The notes under the pieces were generated by a model. The model was not told where the DNA came from and searched no databases. It was given only the letters and a program-made list of their open reading frames with translations. A program made the translations under genes and the position numbers. Positions 9,194-17,552 of a stretch of 64,000 bases of DNA are shown here, one piece after another; the stretch's first letter is position 1, and the number at the start of each line of letters is the position of its first letter. This DNA comes from Clostridium fallax (GTDB taxonomy: Bacteria; Bacillota; Clostridia; Clostridiales; Clostridiaceae). Where the stretch lies: assembly GCF_900129365.1 (NCBI RefSeq), contig NZ_FQVM01000001.1:124001-188000 (forward strand), read 5' to 3'.

Positions 9194-9420
9194 ATATTGA
9201 ATATTCTTATTTTTAAATAATTTTATATTTTTACCATTTTTTCATTATTTTACAGATATTTTTTTAAATTATATGTAATTTTTCTTTAAAATTTTTTAAT
9301 CTTATAACAAAATTCTTCTTACTTTATATTAAAACCTTCATAATACTATGATTATTCCTATTATATTAATAAAAATACTAATATTGTTTAAGTCGAAAAA
9401 ACACTTTATTTTGTTGTTAA
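9194..9420. other. Very AT-rich intergenic stretch with nothing recognised
   Basis: No open reading frame with a ribosome binding site, no repeat array and no structured RNA was seen between the BMP promoter and the grd terminator. Confidence 0.5.
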
Positions 9421-9458
9421 AAAATAAAAAAACAGATGAATAATAATAATTCATCTGT
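9421..9458 (-). terminator. Terminator of the glycine reductase operon
   Basis: A perfect 10-bp stem (9432-9441 with 9449-9458) is followed on the minus strand by a T-rich run. It lies just past the grdD stop codon. Confidence 0.9.
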
Positions 9459-9481
9459 CTTTTCTTAAAAGAAATATAAAA

Positions 9482-10636
9482 TTATTTATAGCCTTCAGCT
9501 ACTAATACTTTCATAGCTTCATCAATATCATCCTTAGAAACAAGTACTACAGGTCCTGTACATCCCATACCACTTTCAGAATAAATTGATTTCTTCCAAA
9601 GAGCCTTGCAAGCATCTTCAAGTTCTAATATATCTATACCTGCAATAGCCTCTGTTACCACTTTTTTAGGTGGCATTACTACCTCTTCATTATCTTTTTT
9701 CTTTTCAGTAGTAGCTTTTGCAATTATCTCTTCTAATTTAGCCTTTTTAGCTTTTTCAAATTCTATATTTGCTTTTTCTAAAACTTTATTTTGAGCACAG
9801 GTTGCACAATATCTTAAAGCTTCGCATATTAATGGAGCTCCGGATGCTCTTGAAACTATATTTACAAGATAATTATAATTTTCTCCTATACCAGGACCAT
9901 ATCCAGCTCCCATAGTTTCGTAATATCCACCAGTAGTAAATGATGAGAACATCTTTATTAATAAGTTTCCTGTTAAAGAATCACATATCATAACATCTGG
10001 TGTTCCTGCAAGTAAATCATTACCTCTCATAACAGCTCCACCATCTGCTCTTCCTGATTTTGCAAATTCTATATCATAACCATTATCTTTTAAATCATTT
10101 AAAAGATTTTCTACTTTTCTTGCACCTTCTATGTTAAGGATTCCAACCTTTGGATTTTCAATTCCTAAACTCTTTGCAACACTAATTCCACCAATAGTAT
10201 TTAAAATCATACCTTCAACTCTATGTGGTGATGTAGTACCTGTTGTTGTTGCAATTAACATTTCTTTTCCTCTTCCAGGAGTTATAACCTTACCTATAGT
10301 TGAAACACCTATTGGAAAATCAAAATGTTGAGTTACACAACCACTTATATATCCACTTTCTAAAAGTTCAGTCATTTTTTTATGTCCTTCTTCAGGATCA
10401 TTAGCTTCCACTACTTCAAAACCATCTATTTTATTTCCACCAATTAAAACTATATCAAAGTCTTTATATTTATCCCTTGCTAATTTAGCAGCTGTTACCA
10501 TTTCTTCTAGACCATGCTCACTACCTAAAACAGTTAATCCAATTTTAACTTTGGGTCCAAAACTACCTGTAGCTATTCCATCAGCTATTTCATTGAATAT
10601 CTCTCCGATAAGCTTTTTTGCATTATTATTTTCCAT
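9482..10636 (-). CDS. grdD: Glycine reductase complex component C, alpha subunit
   Basis: GrdD (384 residues) works with GrdC as protein C, which accepts the carboxymethyl/acetyl intermediate from selenoprotein A and releases acetyl phosphate. The protein resembles the FabH-interacting PlsX/phosphate acetyltransferase group. Recognisable stretches are IGLTVLGSEHGLEEMVTAA, MGAGYGPGIGENYNYLVNI and the CATC pair in ALRYCATCAQNK. It ends with SGMGCTGPVVLVSKDDIDEA. It is the last gene of the operon, 13 bp after grdC, and is followed by a clear terminator. The length is normal for GrdD. Confidence 0.96.
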   Translation of the reverse strand: MENNNAKKLIGEIFNEIADGIATGSFGPKVKIGLTVLGSEHGLEEMVTAAKLARDKYKDFDIVLIGGNKIDGFEVVEANDPEEGHKKMTELLESGYISGCVTQHFDFPIGVSTIGKVITPGRGKEMLIATTTGTTSPHRVEGMILNTIGGISVAKSLGIENPKVGILNIEGARKVENLLNDLKDNGYDIEFAKSGRADGGAVMRGNDLLAGTPDVMICDSLTGNLLIKMFSSFTTGGYYETMGAGYGPGIGENYNYLVNIVSRASGAPLICEALRYCATCAQNKVLEKANIEFEKAKKAKLEEIIAKATTEKKKDNEEVVMPPKKVVTEAIAGIDILELEDACKALWKKSIYSESGMGCTGPVVLVSKDDIDEAMKVLVAEGYK

Positions 10637-10649
10637 GATATCACGCTCC

Positions 10650-12188
10650 TTAATTTTCTTGCATTAAGTAAGCAGCAAAATCCTTCATAGCTTCTGCTAC
10701 CATGGTCTTAACTTCTTCCTTAGTAACTTGACTTCCTTCATTTTTTAGACCTTCATTCTTCTCTACAACAATTGATACCCCATCAAATAGATTGGTCATT
10801 CTTCCTAAGAATAAGCTACCTTTACCTATTATCATGAAGTTATTTAATTCTCCACTTAATATCTTATCTCTTCCATGTCCAATTATTGGAACACCTGATG
10901 GAATATGTCCTTGTGTTGGTGCAAATCCTGGATATCCTTTTTCTTTTACAAAGCTAGGTAATCCTTTTCTATCTAATTGACCTTTTTTAACTGCTAATGC
11001 ACCTATCATTTTATAGTTTTGAGTTGGAACATCTCCAGCACCAGCTGGTTCAGTTATATCTGGAGTTTGCATTTCTGGAGCGAACTTATCTATATCAGTT
11101 ATTTTAAGTCCAGCACCATCTAATGGTTCTAAAACTAAAGCCTCTAATACAGCTTGTGGTGAAGCTCCATGTCCTATGGTATGTCTTCCTATTATATCTG
11201 TTCTAAGAACTGGATTTACTCCATCATTTTCACTTACTAAAACTGCAAATCCACCTATACAATCTTCTAATATTTTAATTCCTTTTTTAATGTGATCTTT
11301 ACCATTCATTCCTAATTTTGCTGTACATCCACCAGCAACTACTGCTACATTTTTATATATACCTGATTTTACAAGAGCTGAAGCTGCTATTAACGCATGG
11401 CTTGGACCTGCACAGAATCCTCTCATATCTGTTCCTGTAGCATTCTTACAGCCTACTACTTCACCAACAGCTTTAGCAACATTACCTCCACCTCTTTGGT
11501 TCATATCTCCAATAGCTTCTTCTGAACATTCAATTATATATTCAATGTCATCTGGATTTGCTCCATTACCATCACATAGATGCATTAAAGCTAATGCTCC
11601 AGATGCTTTAACTACTAAGTTTTCTAATAATGTATGTGCATCAAGATTTTTATCAAATTCATGAGCTCTCTTAACGCAGCCTACTAATTTTCCATCTATA
11701 TATAATCCTTCTGCAGTATGAGCCTCCACTAATTTTTCTATTTCTGCAATATCATCGCCTTCTTTAAGAAGATCTACTTTGTCCTTTAACATTGGATGAT
11801 TAGAAAGTTTTGCTTTTATTTCTTCTACAAAAGATTTTTCTAATTTGATTAAATCAAAAGAATCTGATAACTTCATTAATCCATAGAATTCATCCTCCGG
11901 CATTATTTCGCCATATTTACCATACCTATTAGCTCCTTCTACTGGCTCATTATACCAAGGTCTCTTTCTTTCTGCTAATTGATCTGGAGTCATGTTTCCT
12001 ATATATGTTTGGTTAGGAGCATACTCTACAACCTCTTTAAAAGTTCTTAAATGATTTTTAATTTCTTTTAAGTATTCTGAATCAGGGTTTGATTCCCTTT
12101 CTACAGTTTGAGTTGTACCATTATGAATAACCATATCTGGTGTATCAACTAAAATATAAGAACCTTTTTTTATTACTGGAAAATCCAT
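10650..12188 (-). CDS. grdC: Glycine reductase complex component C, beta subunit
   Basis: GrdC (512 residues) has a thiolase/FabH-like fold and forms protein C of glycine reductase with GrdD. Together they convert the acetyl group bound to the reduced complex into acetyl phosphate. Motifs include GGGNVAKAVGEVVGCKNATG, DMRGFCAGPSHALIAASAL with the likely active-site Cys, and TIGHGASPQAVLEAL. I place the start at the second ATG (12188), because the GGGGGG ribosome binding site is 7 nt away; the first ATG (12194) is too close to it. The gene lies 13 bp before grdD. Confidence 0.96.
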   Translation of the reverse strand: MDFPVIKKGSYILVDTPDMVIHNGTTQTVERESNPDSEYLKEIKNHLRTFKEVVEYAPNQTYIGNMTPDQLAERKRPWYNEPVEGANRYGKYGEIMPEDEFYGLMKLSDSFDLIKLEKSFVEEIKAKLSNHPMLKDKVDLLKEGDDIAEIEKLVEAHTAEGLYIDGKLVGCVKRAHEFDKNLDAHTLLENLVVKASGALALMHLCDGNGANPDDIEYIIECSEEAIGDMNQRGGGNVAKAVGEVVGCKNATGTDMRGFCAGPSHALIAASALVKSGIYKNVAVVAGGCTAKLGMNGKDHIKKGIKILEDCIGGFAVLVSENDGVNPVLRTDIIGRHTIGHGASPQAVLEALVLEPLDGAGLKITDIDKFAPEMQTPDITEPAGAGDVPTQNYKMIGALAVKKGQLDRKGLPSFVKEKGYPGFAPTQGHIPSGVPIIGHGRDKILSGELNNFMIIGKGSLFLGRMTNLFDGVSIVVEKNEGLKNEGSQVTKEEVKTMVAEAMKDFAAYLMQEN

Positions 12189-12250
12189 TCTCATTCCCCC
12201 CTATATTTTTAAAAAAGGTGCCAGGAACCTCTCCTGGCACCTTCAAAATT

Positions 12251-13552
12251 TTACTCAAATAATGTTTGATCTTCTATCTCTGTTTGAAGTGCTTCTAAAG
12301 CCTTTTCTGTTAATTTATATCTTAACTCATACTCATCTTCCTTTGATAATGCTGGGTTACCAAGTGGATGAGGTATTGCTATTGTTGGAACTATTCTGTT
12401 AGCTCCAACAGTAAGTGAAATAGGAGTTACTGTACACATATGAACTACAGGTAATCCTGTTCTTTCAATTTCTTTAACAAGTGTTGCACCGCAACGTGTA
12501 CAAGTTCCTCAAGTAGACGTTAATATAACTGCGTCCACTCCAGCATCAACTAACTTTTTACCTATTTCCTCACCAAATTTTTTTGATGATGCAACAGCTG
12601 TACCATTACCTACTGTTGAATAAAAATATCTATAAAGTGAACCTATTTTACCCTGTTTTTCCATGTCTCTTAAGACATCTACTGGAATTACTCTATCTGC
12701 ATCTTGATTTGCATAAGTTGGATCATATCCACCATGAGCTGTTTCATAAGTTTCTTCTGTTAAATCATATACGCCTTCAATATCATATTCTCCATATTTT
12801 GAAGCTGATGATGATTCTATATGATCTGGGTTACCCTTTGGTACTATACCACCAGATGTAACTATTGCTATTTTAGCTTTAGTTATATCTTTAATAGCTG
12901 CACTTGGATCTACCCTATCAAAGTTTGGCATCTTAAACTCTGTTTGGAATTCTTCGCCATTTATCTTTTTAACAAGCATTTCAACAGCTCTCTTTGATCC
13001 TCTTTCCTTTGCAAAGTAATTTTTTCTTATTCCTCTTTCAATATAACCTTCTTCAGCTGGAGTTCCTATTTCTTCTCCCTTAGCTATGTTTAATGCAAGC
13101 TTAGCCATCTTAGGAAGAGCCTGTCTCATACCAACTGCACTATTTTTTGTTTCAACAATATATAAATATTTTTTGAACATATCTGCTCCAGGATTTTCTG
13201 GATACATTGCTGTCATTACCGGAATTCCTAATTTATCTTGTACTTCTTTACAAATACTACCACAAGCAACTCCATATCTACCAGCATTGAAAGCAGGTCC
13301 TGCTATAAATAAGTCTGCATCACATTTTTTAACCATATCTATGATTTCAGCCTTAGCTTCATCCATATTTTCATTAAAATATGAGTCACCACAAATAATC
13401 GTATTTACTATTTGAGCTTCTCCTTTAAATTGACCATTTAATCCCATTCCTGGGCCTACAAAACCTTCTCTTAGTTCTGGTTTATATTCTGCCTTCTCTT
13501 CGCCACCAATACCAGCATAGAATTGGTTTATATAGTGAACCACTCTAATCAT
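12251..13552 (-). CDS. grdB: Glycine reductase component B gamma subunit, selenoprotein
   Basis: GrdB is the selenocysteine subunit of the glycine-specific protein B. The reading frame crosses an in-frame TGA at 12509-12511 (codon 348), which lies in a U-x-x-C-x-x-C motif (after ILTST, before GTCTRCGATLV). Downstream the frame stays open for 85 more codons, with conserved GrdB sequence (CTVTPISLTVGANRIVPTIA). The full product has 433 residues, normal for GrdB; a standard caller would split it in two. A hairpin 13 nt after the TGA could be the SECIS element. GrdB and pyruvoyl-containing GrdE bind glycine as a Schiff base and transfer the carboxymethyl group to GrdA. The start ATG has a GGGGGG ribosome binding site at 7 nt. 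Confidence 0.97.
12483..12495 (-). promoter_or_regulatory. Candidate SECIS hairpin of grdB
   Basis: On the minus strand GTTGC, a GGT loop and GCAAC form a perfect 5-bp hairpin starting 14 nt after the TGA. Bacterial SECIS elements sit just downstream of the UGA and carry a G-rich apical loop that SelB binds. The placement fits; recognition by SelB is inferred. Confidence 0.6.
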
Positions 13553-13586
13553 TCATCTTCCCCCCTTGGTGATTATCACAATCTAA

Positions 13587-14057
13587 TTATTTATTATATT
13601 GTGAAAATTCATCTCTTACTGTTTTAACTTCCTCACGAATTGCATCTACATCTAGAACCATTTCCATCATTCCACATTGTTCATCATAAACAGCTGCATC
13701 GCATTCATCTTTGATTTCTGGTTCTATAATATGATAAACACCTAATCCTAATGCAATTCCTGCTAAAGGACCTGCAAAAGTTGGGTCTCCTGCACAAACT
13801 GTTTCAGCTGAAAGTCCTGCTGATTCGGCCTCTGCTCCACCTAATATAACAATTACATTTTCTGCACCATATTTTTCAGTTAAATCTTTTACTCTTTGTT
13901 GGATCTCCAGATCCATAGCTCCTGCGGCTGTTCAAACAAAGCATTCTGTTGATGCAAAAATTACTTCAGCTCCAGCACTTTTAACACATTCTTCTATAGC
14001 TGGACCTGGAATACCATCTCTATCTCCAATAGCTATAATTTTTTTTCCTTCTAGCAT
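13587..14057 (-). CDS. grdA: Glycine reductase selenoprotein A
   Basis: GrdA is the small selenoprotein that carries the carboxymethyl-selenoether intermediate and is re-reduced by thioredoxin. The frame starts at ATG 14057 with a GGAG ribosome binding site (MLEGKKIIAIGDRDGIPGPA), crosses a TGA at 13932-13934 (codon 42, motif CFVU) and continues to 13587. The product has 156 residues, close to the family's 158. A hairpin 17 nt past the TGA could be the SECIS. An ordinary gene caller would report only the part after the TGA (from MDLEIQQR) and lose the active site. The gene sits between grdE and grdB, the usual order. Confidence 0.97.
13901..13914 (-). promoter_or_regulatory. Candidate SECIS hairpin of grdA
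   Basis: On the minus strand GGATC, a TGGA loop and GATCC form a perfect hairpin beginning 18 nt after the selenocysteine TGA (13932-13934). Like the grdB hairpin it has a 5-bp stem and a GG in the loop. Confidence 0.6.
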
Positions 14058-14125
14058 TTTTCAATCTCCTTTCAATAAAAACAAATCTCAGTTAAATAAA
14101 ATCATTTTTCATACTGTTTTATAAA

Positions 14126-15412
14126 TTAATATCCTTTAGCTGATAAGTAGTTAAATCCAACTTCTGAAGTTGCTCCAGTAATAACTTGAATTTCTGCATT
14201 AATTGAGCCATCTTCTCTTAAACTTCCTACATAACCACCTGCTATGATGTTAGCAGCTTCTGGATGTCCTATTACTTTTTTCATTGGAGGTAATGTTATA
14301 ACTTGGTTTGCATTTCCTCCTGTTACAACAGCATCACCCTTTGGAGTTGAGTCTGCTAAAGATTGTGATGAACCATCTTGTCCTGCATACTCATCTGTAA
14401 CTAATACAGTTTTAACTCCCTTGTCTGTAATCTTATTACAGTTCATAACTAGGTCAGCATCTGGGTTACCAAATCCCTCTTCAGAAATTATAACTGCATC
14501 TGCTCCTAAGAACTCAACTAGTTTAGCTGTCATATCTGAACTTCTTTGCTTGTCTGCTAAATAAACATTTTCGTTTGTTATAACACAACCTAAGAAGTTT
14601 ATATCTTTACCATGTCTTTCATATAAATCTTCAATAATTGGATGATTTAAATGAACATAACTTGGGTTTTTATCGCAAGCAGAAACACAGTTACCACTTA
14701 CTATTGCTCCATCAAACACCTCTGTTGGGTAAATGAATGTTGGTATTATCTTTTTAGCATCTACTCCATATACATAAGTATCATGAAGTAATCCTTGAGT
14801 TTGTAGCATATATACATATACTACCTTTGGTAAATTTGGGTATTCTGCAACTTGCTCTAATAATGGCTTAGTTTCAAATGTTTTTATTTCATCTGGTTCT
14901 AGATCTTTAGCACATTTTCCTAAATAAGTTGCTGTTCTTAAGCCTATCATTCTTAAAGTTTCTTCATGATGGTGTTTTTCTAAACCATCAGTAACTTCAC
15001 AAATTGCAACTAAGTTTACTGTCTTTGAAAATGGTGTATATTTTGCACCTTCTCCAGACATATCAATTATACCTTCTTGGAATCCAACTACGCTTCCTGT
15101 TGTTACAACAGCAGCACCCTTTAATACGTTTGTTCTTCCTGAACCTACAGTATCTACTTTGCTAATGAATCCTGGGAATATTCCCCCATTTCCACTAACC
15201 TTTACTCTTGGTTCTATTACGTCTTTTACAGGTATAATTCTTGTTTCATCACCTGGTCTTACAATATCATAATCAAGTGATTTAATTCTTTCATCTACAT
15301 TAACTTCTTCTAGTAATTCTTTCTTATTTACATAAAGAACACCTTCTTTAACCTCTGTCTTCTCTCCAAATTGAATGTCCTTAATGAAAATATTACCTAA
15401 TTCTAGACGCAT
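14126..15412 (-). CDS. grdE: Glycine reductase component B proprotein (alpha and beta subunits)
   Basis: GrdE (428 residues) is a proprotein. In known glycine and sarcosine reductases it is cleaved before a Cys that becomes an N-terminal pyruvoyl group. Here the matching site is Asn241-Cys242 in VSGNCVSACDKNP. The pyruvoyl group forms the Schiff base with the amino group of glycine. The N-terminal fragment would be about 26 kDa and the C-terminal fragment about 20 kDa. The gene lies upstream of grdA and downstream of trxA, the usual order. The ribosome binding site is GGGGGTG. Substrate specificity for glycine rather than sarcosine or betaine is inferred from the operon (grdE/grdB and glycine riboswitch). 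Confidence 0.96.
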   Translation of the reverse strand: MRLELGNIFIKDIQFGEKTEVKEGVLYVNKKELLEEVNVDERIKSLDYDIVRPGDETRIIPVKDVIEPRVKVSGNGGIFPGFISKVDTVGSGRTNVLKGAAVVTTGSVVGFQEGIIDMSGEGAKYTPFSKTVNLVAICEVTDGLEKHHHEETLRMIGLRTATYLGKCAKDLEPDEIKTFETKPLLEQVAEYPNLPKVVYVYMLQTQGLLHDTYVYGVDAKKIIPTFIYPTEVFDGAIVSGNCVSACDKNPSYVHLNHPIIEDLYERHGKDINFLGCVITNENVYLADKQRSSDMTAKLVEFLGADAVIISEEGFGNPDADLVMNCNKITDKGVKTVLVTDEYAGQDGSSQSLADSTPKGDAVVTGGNANQVITLPPMKKVIGHPEAANIIAGGYVGSLREDGSINAEIQVITGATSEVGFNYLSAKGY

Positions 15413-15485
15413 TTTTTCACCCCCATATAATTTCTCAACTTATAAATTTATTGTAAAATTAAATTGTTAACTGCAAATTAAATAA

Positions 15486-15815
15486 TTATAAAGTTTCATA
15501 GTATGATTTTATAAAGTTTTCTACATCATCTAATGAACTTATTTTATCTGGAGTAATAGTTTGTACTTTTTCTCCTCCATTGTAAATAATCATTGTAGGT
15601 AAACCTAAAACTTTTTGAGCTATAGCAAGTCTTCTAGCTGATGATATATTTAAGCTTGAAAACTTAATTTTGTCACCATACTTGTCTTCTAATCCATGAA
15701 CTCCTGGCATTAATTCTTTACAAATTTCACATTTGTCTCCCCAGAAATCAACAAATACTGGTTTTTCTGATTTAATTACCTCTTGTTCAAAATTTTCTTT
15801 ATTTAATTCTATCAT
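15486..15815 (-). CDS. trxA: Glycine-reductase-linked thioredoxin with CEIC active site
   Basis: The 109-residue thioredoxin has the normal fold landmarks: FVDFWG before the active site and cis-proline in GLPTMI. The active site reads CEIC (about residues 31-34) instead of the usual CGPC, so the redox potential and partner choice may differ. Thioredoxins in grd operons are known to vary at these positions. It should carry electrons from TrxB to selenoprotein A. It lies between trxB and grdE. The ribosome binding site is AAGGGAG. Confidence 0.95.
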   Translation of the reverse strand: MIELNKENFEQEVIKSEKPVFVDFWGDKCEICKELMPGVHGLEDKYGDKIKFSSLNISSARRLAIAQKVLGLPTMIIYNGGEKVQTITPDKISSLDDVENFIKSYYETL

Positions 15816-15852
15816 GTTAAAATCTCCCTTCTATACTAATATGTTTTATTTT

Positions 15853-16770
15853 TTATTCACTTAAGTATGCTTCAGCAGCTGTAGCAGCTTGTGCTCCATC
15901 AGATGCAGCAGTAACTACTTGTCTTAATGTTTTTTTTCTAACATCACCGGCTGCAAATACTCCTGGAATATTTGTTCTCATATCTTCGTCAGTTACTATA
16001 TCTCCTCTTTCAGTCATATCTATTTTTCCTTTAAATAATTCTGAAATTGGAAGGTATCCAACAAAAACGAAGCAACCATTTACTTCTAATTCACTTAATT
16101 CATTTGTTTTAACATTTTTTATAATTAATTTTTCTAAGATTTCATCTCCTACAGCTTCTTCTACTACAGAATCTAATATTAATTTAATCTTAGGATTTTC
16201 TTTTACTCTTTCTACTAATGATTTAGCACCTCTAAATTCATCTCTTCTATGAATTATAGTTACACTTTCACCGAATTTAGTTAGATATAAAGCTTCTGTT
16301 AATGCTGAATCTCCACCACCTACTACAGCAATGTCTAAATCAGTAAAGAAATCTGCATCACAAGTAGCACAATATGAAATTCCTTTTCCTCTTAATTCAA
16401 TTTCATTCTTAAATCCGCCTAATCTTGGATATGCACCAGTAGCTATAATTACAGTTTTAGCTTGATACTCTCCCTTTTTGCCCTTAATTGTCTTTATTTC
16501 TCCTTCTAATTGGACATCTGTTATTTCATCTTTTTCAAATTTAGTACCAAAATCTTCTGCTTGTTCCTTCATTCTTGCTATTAATGCTGGTCCTGTACAA
16601 TCAGTTATTGATCCTGGATAATTTTCTAAATCTGCTGTTGTTGCAACTTGTCCACCAAATTTAGCTCTTTCAATTAATAGAGTATCTAATTTTCCTCTTG
16701 ATGCATATAGTGCTGCTGAAAGGCCAGCAGGACCTCCACCAATTATAACGGTATCGTATACATGACTCAT
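15853..16770 (-). CDS. trxB: Thioredoxin reductase
   Basis: TrxB (305 residues) is a low-molecular-weight flavoprotein disulfide reductase. It has an N-terminal FAD motif (GGGPAGLSAALYASRG), the redox-active CATC (YCATCDADFF), an NADPH-binding segment (VVGGGDSALTEALYL) and the C-terminal FAD motif (GVFAAGDVR). It passes electrons from NADPH to the TrxA encoded next to it and so feeds glycine reductase. I place the start at ATG 16770, 7 nt after the GGGGGA ribosome binding site; a TTG at 16776 is too close to that site. Confidence 0.96.
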   Translation of the reverse strand: MSHVYDTVIIGGGPAGLSAALYASRGKLDTLLIERAKFGGQVATTADLENYPGSITDCTGPALIARMKEQAEDFGTKFEKDEITDVQLEGEIKTIKGKKGEYQAKTVIIATGAYPRLGGFKNEIELRGKGISYCATCDADFFTDLDIAVVGGGDSALTEALYLTKFGESVTIIHRRDEFRGAKSLVERVKENPKIKLILDSVVEEAVGDEILEKLIIKNVKTNELSELEVNGCFVFVGYLPISELFKGKIDMTERGDIVTDEDMRTNIPGVFAAGDVRKKTLRQVVTAASDGAQAATAAEAYLSE

Positions 16771-16800
16771 ATCCAATCCCCCTTATATCCTTTTATACTT

Positions 16801-17181
16801 TTATTTATTTATGACGTTATTAATAAGGTCATAATCAATAATCATAAAATCTTTTTTTATCCTTTCATTCCAATCTGGACAATTAAACATCTTCATAAAC
16901 TTTAATAATGAAGCTATAGAATCTTCAATTATTTGTAATGATTCAAAGTCTACATTTTCATTTTTCTTATTTGATATTAAAATAGTCCTATATGGAGTTT
17001 CATTAGGTTTTACACTACTCATTAAAGGATGAGTTAGTAAAGTATGTCCTTTATGTACATAGTCCCTAACCCTTTTAAATACTTCCTCAACATCTCCGTC
17101 AATATATTCCAATTCAAAATATTCTGGAATTTTTTCTTTCGTCATAGGATTATTAGTTATTACTTTAACATCACTTAACAT
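16801..17181 (-). CDS. grdX: GrdX, first protein of the grd operon
   Basis: GrdX (126 residues) is a small soluble protein conserved at the head of glycine reductase operons; its function is not established. The sequence starts MLSDVKVITNNPM and includes GHTLLTHPLMSSVKPNETPY, which is characteristic. I place the start at ATG 17181, since AAAGGAGAGG lies just before it; an upstream in-frame start would lie inside the riboswitch terminator. The gene is the first after the glycine riboswitch and lies 30 bp before trxB. Confidence 0.92.
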   Translation of the reverse strand: MLSDVKVITNNPMTKEKIPEYFELEYIDGDVEEVFKRVRDYVHKGHTLLTHPLMSSVKPNETPYRTILISNKKNENVDFESLQIIEDSIASLLKFMKMFNCPDWNERIKKDFMIIDYDLINNVINK

Positions 17182-17202
17182 GTTTACCTCTCCTTTTAAT
17201 AA

Positions 17203-17254
17203 TAAAAAAAGGACAAAAATAAATAGCATAATTGTAGCCATTTACTCTGTCCTT
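17203..17254 (-). terminator. Riboswitch-controlled terminator before grdX
   Basis: AAGGACA (17254-17248) pairs with TGTCCTT (17215-17209) and is followed by T residues on the minus strand. Its 5' arm overlaps the CAGAG strand of aptamer II helix P1 (17249-17245). Glycine binding should therefore block the terminator and switch the operon on. Confidence 0.75.
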
Positions 17255-17405
17255 AATACCTGAGAGATTTACTCCTTCGGTGCTTTCGCTTTCCAGAGGT
17301 GTGTCATTAATAGGTTCTTTCGCCTGAGAAATTCGCAATGAAAGGCATTCTTCATTGTTTATACCTTCGGCCATCATAAAAAAACACTTTTATAATAGTC
17401 TCCCT
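17244..17405 (-). ncRNA. Tandem glycine riboswitch (gcvT motif)
   Basis: Two aptamers follow each other on the minus strand. Each has the conserved CCGAAGG (17370-17364 and 17280-17274) followed by CTCAGG (17328-17323 and 17264-17259). Helix P1 of the second aptamer is CTCTG (17298-17294) with CAGAG (17249-17245). Tandem glycine aptamers are known to activate glycine catabolism genes in Firmicutes. Here the downstream P1 strand overlaps a terminator, so this should be an on-switch for the glycine reductase operon. Confidence 0.93.
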
Positions 17406-17438
17406 ATTAAATCATCCACATTTATTATCTTTGATTTT

Positions 17439-17447
17439 ATTATATCA
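17439..17447 (-). promoter_or_regulatory. Extended -10 promoter of the grd operon
   Basis: The minus strand reads TGATATAAT, an extended -10 box, about 35 bp upstream of the first riboswitch helix. The -35 region is poor, as is common with an extended -10. Confidence 0.5.
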
Positions 17448-17552
17448 AATTAATATAACAAAATCTATATTTTTACAATAATAGTTAATTTTAAATTTAT
17501 AATATCATTTATAAGATTTTTCAATAGAGATTTATATACTTCTTATTAATAA

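Noticed and set aside
12583..12861. Plus-strand ORF antisense to grdB
   Set aside because: No ribosome binding site; its low-complexity sequence is the shadow of the grdB codons.
12251..13552. grdB looks split by a nonsense mutation
   Set aside because: The stop is a TGA at the known selenocysteine site, flanked by conserved sequence, and grdA has the same feature.
17171..17377. 68-codon frame upstream of grdX
   Set aside because: It lies within the glycine riboswitch and terminator and has no ribosome binding site.
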